Shown here: in pieces, positions 14,801 to 23,318 of the stretch
How the letters are laid out: each line of letters begins with the position of its first letter
How positions within the stretch are numbered: the stretch's first letter is position 1
DNA from: a virus
DNA length: 36,501 bases
IMG/VR virus record: IMGVR_UViG_3300042293_000068
Location: 1-36,501 of that record
Strand: one strand, 5' to 3'
Translations under genes and position numbers: made by a program
The notes under the pieces: model-generated
The model's input: only the letters and a program-made list of their open reading frames with translations
Databases searched by the model: none
Told to the model about the DNA's origin: nothing

Positions 14801-17451
14801 ATGCCCAAGGTTTGCGCGGATGTTGAATCGCCCGATGCAATGGCTTTTGATACGGTTGAAATCTGACCCGTAGCACCTGAGATATAAACAACAGTACCCT
14901 TAGTTAAAGTTGCGCCCGTAGTGTTACGAACTTGCGTTAACAAAGTAGAAGCGGGGGATGCCTCCGATACCGCCAAGTTAACCGTTGTTCCTGATGGCGT
15001 TACAACAATTGAACCATCCGTAGATGTAATAGAACCAATCGCACCAAGATTAGTTAATGCACCGCCCGCCGTACTTGCACCCGTACCACCATCAGCAATA
15101 GCCAAATCTGTAATGCCCGTGATGCTACCGCCTGTGATGGCAACACTATTTGCGTTTTGGGTTGACATTGTGCCAAGCCCTGATACTTGCGTATTGGCAA
15201 TAGCAATCGTTACATCAGATGCGGCGGTTAGTTGACCTTGACCATTTACAATAAATGTAGGTACTGCGCTTGCAGTTCCATAAGGCGCGGCGGTAACGGT
15301 TGTATTAGCGATTGAAATGGTGCGGTTGGCGGCTAGGCTACCACCACCACTTAAACCCGTTCCCGCGCTGATTGTTAGGCTTGTAGGCGGTGCGCCAACA
15401 TCGGTGTTAGACAAAACAACAACGCCCGTGTAGCCGTTAACGCTTGCCACTTGGTCGGTGTTATCTATCTTTTCCCATGCCGTACCGTTGTAGATTGCCC
15501 AATCGCCTACCAACCAATCGGTTACACCGTTAAGGTTTGTATTGCCCGCAACGGAAACAACATAATAATAACCTTTGCTACCAACGCTAGATACAAGCGT
15601 AGGCGTATTGGTTGATGCGTTCCATGCGCCTTGGTAACTTACGCCGCCTTGAATACTTGCAGGGATTTGCGACAAAGGTACAGTACCGCCCGCATCTAGC
15701 GTAGCAACGCCTAGGGCAACGCCCGCGTTCAATACTGCCGCACTACCCAAGCCAAGATTAGAACGCGCATCAGGGGCGTTAGATGCGCCTGTACCGCCAT
15801 CCGCAAGAGCAAGGTCGGTAATGCCTGTGATGCTTCCACCCGTAATAGTTACGGCATTAGAATTTTGCGTTGACATCGTACCCAAACCCGAAATTTGGGT
15901 ATTTGCAATTGCAATCGGGGTTGCCGCCAATGCGGTTAACTGACCTTGTGCATTTACTGTAGCCGTAAGGGTGTTAGATGCAGAACCAAATGCACCCGCC
16001 GTTACCGTTGTATTGGCAATGTCGATTGTGCGGTTAGCAGATAAATCACCGCCGCCCGAAAGCCCCGTACCCGCGGTAATGGTTGTTGCTTGGTTAGCCG
16101 CGTTAAGGTTTGTTCTTGCCCCTGCCGCATCGCTTGCGCCCGTGCCGCCATCAGCAACCGCCAAATCTGTAATACCAGTAATTGTGCCGCCCGTTATCGC
16201 AACCGCATTAGCGTTTTGCGTTGACATAGTACCAAGCCCCGAAATTTGGGTATTGGTAATAGCAATAGGCGTATCGGCTAAAACAGTTAGTTGACCTTGT
16301 GCATTAACCGTTGCCGTTAGCGTTTTAGATGCCGCACCATAAGCCGCCGCGGTAACGCCCGTATTTGTGATGCTGAAACTACGATTAGCCGTAAGGTCGC
16401 CGCCGCCCGACAAACCAGTTCCCGCGGTCAGCGTTAAGGCTTGGTCAGCGGCGTTAAGATTAGTTCTTGCGCCCGCCGCGGTTGTTGCGCCTGTACCGCC
16501 GTTGTCTAAATCTAATGTGCCGCTTAATGTAATTGTGCCGCTTGTTGTAACTGGCCCACCGCTAAAGGACATACCCGTAGTGCCGCCCGATACATCAACC
16601 GATGTAACCGTACCGCCGCCATCCGTTACCCATTCCAAACCCGTAGCCGTGCCATCTAACCCAAGGCGTTTGTTTGCGTTGCCTGTGTACGATGGCAATA
16701 GATTAACCATTGCACCCGCCGCGGTGCTTGAACCAGTACCGCCATCAGCAACGGCAAGGTCAGTAATCCCCGTAATGCTACCGCCCGTGATAGCAACGCT
16801 ACTTGCATCTTGTGTAGCAATAGTGCCTAAACCTAAGTTAGTACGCGCACCGCTTGCAGTAGATGATGCAGTACCACCATTGGCAAGGGGCAATACGCCA
16901 GTAATATCTGCGGTAGAAATATCTAGTAAATCCCAAGATGTATTTGTTCCATCGGTTTTAAGATATTTTCCCGTATTAGTTGTTTGGCTAGGGGCAAGCG
17001 CATTAAAACTTGCGTTAGCAGTTGTTTGCCCCGTACCGCCGTTGACGATGGGCAATGTACCCGTAATATCGGCGGTAGAAATGTCTAACAAATCCCAAGC
17101 GGAATTAGTGCCATCAGTTTTAAGGTACTTGCCTGAATTGCCTGTTTGCAATGGCGCAAGGGCGTTAAACCCCGCATTGGCGGTAACTTGTCCCGTACCG
17201 CCTAAGTTAACGGGAACGGTAGTTAAACTGATTGTTGAACCGTTTACAACAATTGGCGATGTTCCAATATATTGAATTGTGCTGATTGGGCCAACCGTTT
17301 CGGTAGTGCCATCAGAAAATGTAAAAACAAGATACAACGAACCATCAATAACAACGGGTTCAACATCAGTAACACCACGCCCCGCAACGCCGCGGTCAAT
17401 GCGAACAATAAGGTTATTACCGTCAACTACAACAACTTTAGAAATAGCCAT
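11848..17451 (-). CDS. Giant tail fibre with C-terminal S74 intramolecular chaperone
   Basis: A 1867-residue receptor-binding fibre. The N-terminus (MAISKVVVVDGNNLIVRI) is followed by many Gly/Thr/Ser-rich repeats of the type ITDLAVADGGTG and GARTNLNA, a pattern of trimeric fibre shafts. A middle insert (GYYYVVSVAGNTNL, WLVGDWAIYNGTAWEKID) looks like a small globular module. The last 105 residues hold SSDERLKDIIEPI and a C-terminal helix, the peptidase S74 domain that assists trimerisation and cleaves itself off. ATG at 17451, 8 nt after AAGGGG, is preferred over a TTG at 17457. Large fibres next to tail tip J commonly define host range. Confidence 0.92.
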   Translation of the reverse strand: MAISKVVVVDGNNLIVRIDRGVAGRGVTDVEPVVIDGSLYLVFTFSDGTTETVGPISTIQYIGTSPIVVNGSTISLTTVPVNLGGTGQVTANAGFNALAPLQTGNSGKYLKTDGTNSAWDLLDISTADITGTLPIVNGGTGQTTANASFNALAPSQTTNTGKYLKTDGTNTSWDLLDISTADITGVLPLANGGTASSTASGARTNLGLGTIATQDASSVAITGGSITGITDLAVADGGTGSSTAAGAMVNLLPSYTGNANKRLGLDGTATGLEWVTDGGGTVTSVDVSGGTTGMSFSGGPVTTSGTITLSGTLDLDNGGTGATTAAGARTNLNAADQALTLTAGTGLSGGGDLTANRSFSITNTGVTAAAYGAASKTLTATVNAQGQLTVLADTPIAITNTQISGLGTMSTQNANAVAITGGTITGITDLAVADGGTGASDAAGARTNLNAANQATTITAGTGLSGGGDLSANRTIDIANTTVTAGAFGSASNTLTATVNAQGQLTALAATPIAIANTQISGLGTMSTQNSNAVTITGGSITGITDLALADGGTGASNAPDARSNLGLGSAAVLNAGVALGVATLDAGGTVPLSQIPASIQGGVSYQGAWNASTNTPTLVSSVGSKGYYYVVSVAGNTNLNGVTDWLVGDWAIYNGTAWEKIDNTDQVASVNGYTGVVVLSNTDVGAPPTSLTISAGTGLSGGGSLAANRTISIANTTVTAAPYGTASAVPTFIVNGQGQLTAASDVTIAIANTQVSGLGTMSTQNANSVAITGGSITGITDLAIADGGTGASTAGGALTNLGAIGSITSTDGSIVVTPSGTTVNLAVSEASPASTLLTQVRNTTGATLTKGTVVYISGATGQISTVSKAIASGDSTSAQTLGMITSNLANNTNGYVTVFGLLTNMDTSAYTDGAQLYLSGTVAGAVTATKPSAPIHLVYVAVVEYAHPTQGKLLVKVQNGYELDEIHDVSIVTPVTGQTLVYNSATDLWVNNTVSLTAGVNGTLPVANGGTGVTTSTGTGSVVLSTSPTLVTPLLGTPTSATLTNATGLPLTTGVTGTLPILNGGTGQTTANAAFNALAPSQTGNSGKYLTTDGTDTSWASNPLGTVTSVAASVPSFLSIAGSPITTSGTLAISLSGTALPTTSGGTGLTSFTANGVVYASSSSALATGSALTFDGISLDLATVGAKLNFATTGSSTRNYIGLSADGYSLEMVTQRGAIQPLSYKQDFGVGHVWGVTGSTALTLTSTSLYTASGINVGIGNSNPIIGLTVEKNNGSGYIAAFRSGAGNPYITLQTTGGITQIQGINSAFTDVNNIAMQISGGYVGMGTPNPSTKLELYQVTSSRNTVTDMLTLNNYSATNPYDGFGNGIVFKGLDYSNYPQTYGSIVGGIYATDRSSPQPDTGFAGILRFLTGTNGANAQRMSIASTQMLVNVPIGIGTDFPTQFSTRLGIVGTGSADEIVLSATSGYSAGFAVSRFRLGAYGSNGYLGCDIYTSSNYAGTTATSLTFATTPAGASSTTTPTRRMEISSTGNITAWSTGKATFNGIDTTAWAQGVGGTLDLGGNYRDAGDYTTFVRIAAEKTNATGSDYSYNMGFYVTSYPNSTFNVKAMTIQSSGNVLIGGTSARASAKLDILGDVLVLGSNSSYYATIDYSAGLGLLSIAAETGGNIAFKAGTTLRATIDSSGAFNVGTASWLGGSTYQSGGLQFGGSTYANLTMQTGGTVRGQFLYDAANTYLLALNTGNFFVYNTSGGVYLSSGATSWTASSDERLKDIIEPITDAANKVNQLRAVIGKFKTDAEGTRRSFLIAQDVQAVLPEAVTESQSKDQDQAYLGVQYTDVIPLLVAAIKEQTAIIESLKARLDAANL
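15085..16440 (-). repeat. Diverged internal repeats of the fibre gene
   Basis: The shaft contains repeated blocks encoding ISGLGTMSTQNAN, ITGGSITGITDLA, TAGTGLSGGG and ANRTISIANT. Anchor sequences GTTGACAT occur at 15161, 15869 and 16220, so two copies are 351 bp (117 codons) apart and the third about twice that away. The copies have diverged at third positions, so the repeats are old and maintained for protein structure. Confidence 0.75.
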
Positions 17452-17463
17452 TTTCAAATCCCC

Positions 17464-17949
17464 TTAAAGTACAGTAACACCATCCGAACGAACCAAGAAC
17501 ATTAAAAAAATAATGTTATCTTCAACGGGCGTAGGGGGGTTAGCGGCAAATGAAATCTTAATTTTTCCCGTAAAGCAAACGGGGTTTTGTTCATCAATTT
17601 TTAGTTGCGGGTCAGAGTTAATCAAACCCCAAGCGGTGTCATCAATTACCAATGTAAAAGAACCCGCGGCGTTTACCTTGTTGCTAATCGTTAGGTTGAT
17701 AGCGGTAGGCGGGGGCGTGTAATTTGATACATCAAAAGATAGCCCATTACGGGTATCAATAAGGTTAGATACTTGCCTACGCGCAATATCCGCGGTAATG
17801 GTTGCGGTAGATAGGTTAACTGGCGTACCCGCAGAATTAAGAATCGTCAGATTCCAATACCATCGTTGGTTATAGACCAATTCGCCCGTAATTAGGGGGT
17901 TGTCAAATCCGCTTACTTGCGTGATGACATTTTTAGAAAATAAAGCCAT
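17464..17949 (-). CDS. Tail/fibre-adjacent structural protein
   Basis: A 161-residue beta-rich protein, with RWYWNLTILNSAGTPVNLS near residue 30 and then a sheet region ending VEDNIIFLMFLVRSDGV. The first half resembles N-terminal domains of receptor-binding or baseplate-upper proteins (BppU-like), which adapt fibres to the tail tip. It lies between J and the fibre and ends 12 bp before the fibre ATG. The adaptor role is inferred from fold pattern and place. The 72-bp gap upstream (17950-18021) has only a GC hairpin near 17980. Confidence 0.6.
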   Translation of the reverse strand: MALFSKNVITQVSGFDNPLITGELVYNQRWYWNLTILNSAGTPVNLSTATITADIARRQVSNLIDTRNGLSFDVSNYTPPPTAINLTISNKVNAAGSFTLVIDDTAWGLINSDPQLKIDEQNPVCFTGKIKISFAANPPTPVEDNIIFLMFLVRSDGVTVL

Positions 17950-18021
17950 GTTTAGCGTTCCCTATACATAGGTCGAACATCCGCGTACCCGCGGGGGATG
18001 GTGTATTGTCTTTTCTATATT

Positions 18022-21000
18022 CTACCCGCCCAAATAAATACACGCAATCTGTTGTATGTCAGTTGGGCTAGAAAAAGTTACCGCTTGGCGAGATTTGGCA
18101 ATGGTGATAGAACGAACAAAATCATCCGCTTGTTTCATGCCTTTACCCGCAATAGAACTTGTAACAATTAGGTCGCCAATTTCAATATCGCCGCCTTCGC
18201 CGCATACATTTATAAGCCCTTCACCCAAAGCGTTAATGTGTATTACTTTTTGCCCCGCAGGGATAGGGTAATACATCGGGTTATAAACGGGCGGGGGGTT
18301 TGGTACGGGTGTTCCTGTAGCGGGGTCAACTTCGCCTGTGTTTTGGTATTCATCCCAATCGCTAGGGGGAACATCAAAAACTTCAATGCAAACGCCAATT
18401 ACACCTTTTTGATTTGCCGTTGAACTTTTCTTGTAAAGCATAACAATGTTTGATACATCTAACACCGCTTCAACTTGGTAATCTACAACAATGTCGCCAA
18501 CAATCGGGGTTTCTGTTATTTCAATTAAGCCATCGTGAACGCCAGTAAACGGCAAGTACCCGCCCGCAGAATAAAATGAACCTAATGTTGATTCAGCAGA
18601 ATAACTACCATTGTTTAAAAATATTTCATTAAGTAGCGTTACGCCAGTTGTGTCGTATCTTCTACCAACATAACCTGATGAAGTTGTAGTATTTGCAATA
18701 AATGCTTCTGCAATTCTTGCGGATGCCGTAGCACCGTAATACGCAAAGTAACCCGCGTTATCCTGTCCATTTAACGTAGTTGAATTAAATGGCACTAATG
18801 CAATATTTCCAACTGTTCCAATGCTTCGGTTGTATCGACCATTGCCCGCAAATGAATTAGTTGCAAGAGAAAAAGCGGTATAAAAAGAGTTGTAATTTAA
18901 ATCGTAAGTTGAAAATGCCGCAATTGCTGACGCACCATTTGAATAAGTAACTGCACCCAATGCCGCCGCCGTATTTACTGACGGGGTTTCTTGAAACACC
19001 ATTAAACCAAATCGACCGTTTGTCGTAGATTCAAAACCGCCAACGCCTGTAAATCCATTAAGAACTACGCCCGCATTTCCAAGTGTAAAAACCCCGCCGT
19101 TTAATGTGCTAGTTGTTCCTGATGTAATTTTGTCAACCGTCAAACTGTTTGCGGTAATTGCACCGCCATCAATAAACGTAGTGGTTGTGCCGCCTGAACC
19201 AACGGAATTTGCAAGGTTGGTAAAAGTAACTAAACCATTTAAGTTTTGCCAAGTAAATACCGTACTGATTGTTTCGCTATAAGAACCGCCAAAAGTGTTT
19301 TCTTGGAACACAACAAGAACCGCCCAATATTTATTGTTAGCAGATGTTGTTGAAACCGCGCTTGGGCTAAATGTTGTAGCCCATCCGCTTGCAGTTGTAG
19401 TTGCGGTTTGCGTTGAAAAGTTATACGCAACTTCGGATGTTGTTGGTGCGGTTGGCGCGGTTGATTGCCCCGTATTGTAGAAAAAATATACTTGTGCGTT
19501 ACGCGGCCCTGTACTGCCGTCACTACCATCATCAACAACTGCCATTGTGATGCTTCTTGTAATTGCGCCTGTTAAGTTACTACCGTTAACAACTAAAGAT
19601 GCGGTTACATCTGTTGCGCCTGAATCGGGCGTAATGGTAATAGTAGAAGCAGAACCCGTTGTTGGCGTTGCGTTAGTAATTGTCCATGCGTATGTAGGCG
19701 ATGTAACATTTTGCGTTACCGCGGTAAGCGTAGCATCAGATGGCGTAACAGTCCCGCCGCTTGACCGTGAAAATACTGTAAACCCTGATATATCTACAAA
19801 CGGCCCTGCCGCGCCCGCGCCTGCTACGGGTGTCCAAACAAATGCGCTACTTGCCGTACTTAAAGCAGATTGCCCAATTTCATTACCAACAAGGTAGGCA
19901 AAATAATAAGTTCCCGTATTGATAATATTGTTTGTAAAAGTATAGTTAAAGTTGTTGCCAATAGGTTGGCTATTGCTTGAATTTGCGGATGCAAGTAATT
20001 TCCAATCCGATGCAGTAGGCGTTGCGCTTGTTGTAAAGAAAAGATTTACAAAAGTAACGCGCCCTGTAACGGGTATAAAAACTTGTACGCTAACATTTGG
20101 AACAACCGCGCTAGGGAAACCCGTAGCCGTTGGCGCGGTTAATGATGAAAAGAAAACGGGCGATGATAAACCGCTATTTGGAATTGGCGTAAATTGCGTT
20201 ATGTCTTGGTCATCATAAACTTGTGCGTTGTATTCGCTAAGTTCTAATTTAGCACCCAATGAACCATCGGGTAATGATGCTTCGTTAACTTTCATTACGC
20301 GGAATAGTTTGCTTGCCCATCCGTAATCAGTATTGGTAACGCTAACTACATCGCCCGCATCTACTTGAATTCCGTAATAGGTAGTGCTAAAAGAAACAAT
20401 CAAATCTTCGCGGGCTTGTTCCAACAAACGGTTAGCAAGGTAATGCGCTTGCACCGAATCGTTAACCATGTCGTAAGTAACTGAATACTTGTTAACGGGT
20501 TCGTTGGGATACAGTAAACCGCTAGGTGTTTCAATGTTTACAAATGCGGCTTGGTCGCGGTTTTCTTTAAACGGGAATCGCGCTTCAACTTGGTTAATTG
20601 AACTTGTAATGTCGGTTGCACTAACGCGAATTTCGCCAATAATGTTGTTGTCATTAAAAGCATACGCGGTAGATTCTGCTTTGTTAATAACAATTGACCA
20701 TTGACCCAACGCGGCGTTGTAGGTCATCCAAGAATCGCAAGATGAAATTATGCGGTCAATGTTACTTAATACAGTTTGCCCCGCATCTAACACGCCGTTG
20801 ATTCGGTAACGCGGTTGCGTAGATGGTACGCCACTACTATTTGTAAATGTAATAATTTGGTCGCCATAAGCATTTAACGCGGTTGCGCTTGCGCTATTAA
20901 CAAACGCCGCATCTACCGCACCGCCGTAAACCGCGTTGGTCATGTAGTCATACCAAACATCGCCCGCTTTGGCTACGCCTGTTCCGTTTAGCGTATGCGC

Positions 21001-21636
21001 TACTTTAAATGTGATAGGTTGTAATTGTGTCGTATCAGCATCGCGGTTATAAATTAGTTTGACAATGGCAAAGCCTAAACCATTCATTTGCCTTGTGCCT
21101 GTCCAACGCTGACCAACGGCAATATCAGAACCGCCCATAACCGTGCTAGGTGCTGATGCGCCGTTAGCGGATGTAATAGTACCGCCCGCGGTAGATGTAT
21201 AAAGATTGATGTAAAGGTTGCCGCTAATCTTTGTATCTACATTTCCCGCTTCATCGGTAAGGCTAACAACTTTAGTTAAATCTGAACCATCAAAAGTAAT
21301 CTTTCTATCACCGTAGTACATATCTGCGGTATCAAAAGCAAATTGTCCGTTAGGGCTAATGCTTGAAATAGCCAAAACATAATACATAGTTTTTTGGTCG
21401 GTTGTCAGCACCGCATCAACAAATGTACCGCCCATGTACGCGTTACCATAAACAATAGGAATAGCGTTAACCGCGCTTGGCGGTACTTGTTGCCTTACGC
21501 CCATGTCTTGTTGTTGTTCGGGGTTATCTGCAAAGGCACGGGTAACAACATAAGAAACGGCAAAGTTAACGGCAAAGGTTGCCATTGCCGTAGAAAAGCC
21601 AATTGCTTCTAAACCTATAATTAAACTTGTAACCAT
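18022..21636 (-). CDS. Tail tip / host specificity protein J
   Basis: A 1204-residue central tail tip protein. After a hydrophobic N-terminus (MVTSLIIGLEAIGF) it has VPPSAVNAIPIVYGNAYMGG, a hub region, SSINQVEARFPFKENRDQAAF and YLANRLLEQAREDLIVSFST, typical of lambda J-like proteins. Fibronectin-like and Ig-like beta repeats follow in the second half, with a C-terminal region (IPAGQKVIHINALGEG). It caps the tail and contacts the receptor or fibre. ATG at 21636, 1 bp after the GNAT stop, is chosen over 21729 because it avoids a 90-bp overlap and follows AGGGA. Confidence 0.85.
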   Translation of the reverse strand: MVTSLIIGLEAIGFSTAMATFAVNFAVSYVVTRAFADNPEQQQDMGVRQQVPPSAVNAIPIVYGNAYMGGTFVDAVLTTDQKTMYYVLAISSISPNGQFAFDTADMYYGDRKITFDGSDLTKVVSLTDEAGNVDTKISGNLYINLYTSTAGGTITSANGASAPSTVMGGSDIAVGQRWTGTRQMNGLGFAIVKLIYNRDADTTQLQPITFKVAHTLNGTGVAKAGDVWYDYMTNAVYGGAVDAAFVNSASATALNAYGDQIITFTNSSGVPSTQPRYRINGVLDAGQTVLSNIDRIISSCDSWMTYNAALGQWSIVINKAESTAYAFNDNNIIGEIRVSATDITSSINQVEARFPFKENRDQAAFVNIETPSGLLYPNEPVNKYSVTYDMVNDSVQAHYLANRLLEQAREDLIVSFSTTYYGIQVDAGDVVSVTNTDYGWASKLFRVMKVNEASLPDGSLGAKLELSEYNAQVYDDQDITQFTPIPNSGLSSPVFFSSLTAPTATGFPSAVVPNVSVQVFIPVTGRVTFVNLFFTTSATPTASDWKLLASANSSNSQPIGNNFNYTFTNNIINTGTYYFAYLVGNEIGQSALSTASSAFVWTPVAGAGAAGPFVDISGFTVFSRSSGGTVTPSDATLTAVTQNVTSPTYAWTITNATPTTGSASTITITPDSGATDVTASLVVNGSNLTGAITRSITMAVVDDGSDGSTGPRNAQVYFFYNTGQSTAPTAPTTSEVAYNFSTQTATTTASGWATTFSPSAVSTTSANNKYWAVLVVFQENTFGGSYSETISTVFTWQNLNGLVTFTNLANSVGSGGTTTTFIDGGAITANSLTVDKITSGTTSTLNGGVFTLGNAGVVLNGFTGVGGFESTTNGRFGLMVFQETPSVNTAAALGAVTYSNGASAIAAFSTYDLNYNSFYTAFSLATNSFAGNGRYNRSIGTVGNIALVPFNSTTLNGQDNAGYFAYYGATASARIAEAFIANTTTSSGYVGRRYDTTGVTLLNEIFLNNGSYSAESTLGSFYSAGGYLPFTGVHDGLIEITETPIVGDIVVDYQVEAVLDVSNIVMLYKKSSTANQKGVIGVCIEVFDVPPSDWDEYQNTGEVDPATGTPVPNPPPVYNPMYYPIPAGQKVIHINALGEGLINVCGEGGDIEIGDLIVTSSIAGKGMKQADDFVRSITIAKSRQAVTFSSPTDIQQIACIYLGG

Positions 21637-21637
21637 T

Positions 21638-22084
21638 TCATTCCCTAACAAAAGTTGCGCCAAGGGCTTTGTATCCCCTGCGCGTGTAATCAATAAACGG
21701 GCCGTTAGCCGAAATTGATGTACAAACAAAATCTACATCGCCCGCTTTTAACATTTCCTTTGCGCGTTCATCAAACGCTTTCCAAAGCCTACCGCCAATT
21801 GTTCCGTTACGATGTTCGGGTTCTACCCACCAAAGCAATTCGTTTAATTCTTTTACTTTTGGCGACCAAATGTTAGAACTTTTATAAGCCACAATCGCGC
21901 CCCTGTGATGCGAATCGATATAAATGAACCCACGCCCTTGAATGATGCTAAACAATAGTTCTTCAACATAGCGGGGAAAGTGATTATGCGATTCACCAAG
22001 TTTTTTAATAGGGTTTTCATAAGCGTAAGCCTCTACAATTTCTAACAATCTAGGTATGTCGTATCTTGTTGCGGGTCTTATCAT
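21638..22084 (-). CDS. GNAT-family N-acetyltransferase in the tail tip module
   Basis: A 148-residue GNAT-like protein. It has MIRPATRYDIPRLLEIVEAY, the strand GFIYIDSHHRGAIVAYK, LNELLWWVEPEHRNGTIGGR (the acetyl-CoA loop region, here RNGTIGGR) and a C-terminal YTRRGYKALG strand. GNAT genes recur among tail genes of diverse phages, but their substrate is unknown; protein or surface modification is possible. It sits between a tail hub gene and J, coupled on one side by ATGA. Confidence 0.8.
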   Translation of the reverse strand: MIRPATRYDIPRLLEIVEAYAYENPIKKLGESHNHFPRYVEELLFSIIQGRGFIYIDSHHRGAIVAYKSSNIWSPKVKELNELLWWVEPEHRNGTIGGRLWKAFDERAKEMLKAGDVDFVCTSISANGPFIDYTRRGYKALGATFVRE

Positions 22085-22725
22085 GGCGGGTCAACGTATC
22101 CTGTATCTGTTACTGTAGTATCGCTTGATTGTGTATTTGTTTTAGGCGGTGAACCAAAATCAAAAAATGTATTTGAAATTTCACTTACGCGGTTCATTGA
22201 TGTATCACCGCTATAAATAAATTGCCAATTGTTTTGGTTTGTCTTAACGCCCGACAATCTGTTTTCTAAAACACGCCGCATTGATGAACACGAAATAGAA
22301 CAAGTTGCAATGCGTGTACGCGCTTCAGAATTAAAATCTTCTGTAATGGAAACGCTATTAATGATGCCTTGATAGCGTTTAAAAAATTGCGTTGTCGGCG
22401 TAGTAATAATTTGATTGTTTGAATCAAAGAACCCGCGCCATACTTCTACTAATGAACCTTTAATGTCGTTGCTTAAAATCAACGCTACATTGCTTGGGTT
22501 GATGCCCGTTAATTGAATAGCCATGTCATCCGATGTAGCCTTAATATCGCGCTGAACATCGCCAACGCTAAGTAGCGCACCAAGATTTGAAAAGGTAATG
22601 CCGCCAACCGTGATAGGTGCGGCGGCGTTGCAGAATGTGTAAACAGTTCCCGCAGTACCAACGGTAAGTTTTACAAATTCCGCATGGTTGATTTGATAAC
22701 CAGTTACCGCGTTAATTGTTGTCAT
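22081..22725 (-). CDS. Tail tip/hub component (DUF2163 or gpL-like)
   Basis: A 214-residue protein with FVKLTVGTAGTVYTFCNAAA, an ITFSNLGALLSVGDVQRDI strand set, VEVWRGFFDSNNQI and ITEDFNSEARTRIATCSISCS, the sheet pattern of phage tail hub proteins between tape measure and J. It probably forms part of the ring at the tail tip. Cys clusters (C168, C172 region) may bind metal as in lambda gpL, but this is uncertain. ATGA overlaps on both sides. Confidence 0.65.
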   Translation of the reverse strand: MTTINAVTGYQINHAEFVKLTVGTAGTVYTFCNAAAPITVGGITFSNLGALLSVGDVQRDIKATSDDMAIQLTGINPSNVALILSNDIKGSLVEVWRGFFDSNNQIITTPTTQFFKRYQGIINSVSITEDFNSEARTRIATCSISCSSMRRVLENRLSGVKTNQNNWQFIYSGDTSMNRVSEISNTFFDFGSPPKTNTQSSDTTVTDTGYVDPP

Positions 22726-23318
22726 ACGATGTATTCTCTAAAAACAAATGGCGAATCCCATTGCACAAACGCGCCATCCGTCATTGGGTTTAATGTATAT
22801 GTTGGGCATGATTCTGCAACAACATTAAATGTGCAAGCAGTTCCTAAGAAAACAGTTGTACCCGATGCGGGCGTACCAATCAAGGGGCGATGTATGCTTA
22901 CCGATGAACCCGCGCTATCCGCGGTAATTTTGTAAACATAGCCGCTAATCATAATGAAATCGCCCGCCTTAAATGTGCCGTTAGAAGTTAGCGCAAGTGT
23001 TTGCGTATTAGCCGCGGGCGCACCGTTTAAGGTTGCCGCCGTAGCCGTTCCACGCATCTTTACAAACCATTGTAGATTTGTACTTGCAAAACTAATTTGT
23101 TCAGGCAATTGCCTATCCCTGTTATCAATAGTTTGGATAATATCCCGAACTTGCGGATAGTAAAGGTAGGCATGGGGTTGGATAGTAAACACCCAAGGCA
23201 CGGCGGTTAGGTATTGCGCTACGGTGATATAACCTGAACGCGCTACTTGTTGTCCAACCATACGGCGGTTGTTTACCGTCATGGATTGTTGTATATCAAA
23301 GATGGTTTGGAAACTCAT
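22722..23318 (-). CDS. Distal tail / tail tip protein
   Basis: A 198-residue protein following the tape measure, the slot of lambda gpM or a distal tail protein. Its first half is FQTIFDIQQSMTVNNRRMVG and WVFTIQPHAYLYYPQVRDII, and the middle has KAGDFIMISGYVYKI, an OB-like or beta-sandwich insert. The C-terminal strand MTDGAFVQWDSPFVFREYIV is characteristic of this family in related phages. Coupled by ATGA both sides. Confidence 0.7.
   Translation of the reverse strand: MSFQTIFDIQQSMTVNNRRMVGQQVARSGYITVAQYLTAVPWVFTIQPHAYLYYPQVRDIIQTIDNRDRQLPEQISFASTNLQWFVKMRGTATAATLNGAPAANTQTLALTSNGTFKAGDFIMISGYVYKITADSAGSSVSIHRPLIGTPASGTTVFLGTACTFNVVAESCPTYTLNPMTDGAFVQWDSPFVFREYIV

Noticed and set aside
15085-16440. 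Possible CRISPR-like repeat array
   Set aside because: Repeats are long, diverged and in frame with the fibre protein; spacing and structure do not fit CRISPR.
16367-17275. Long plus-strand open frame of 302 codons inside the fibre gene
   Set aside because: It is antisense to the repetitive fibre, and its Pro/Val/Ala-rich product mirrors the Gly/Thr repeats. There is no ribosome binding site or operon context.
17978-17995. GC-rich hairpin CCGCG/CGCGG between J and the next tail gene
   Set aside because: No U tract on either strand and only five base pairs; not credible as a terminator.
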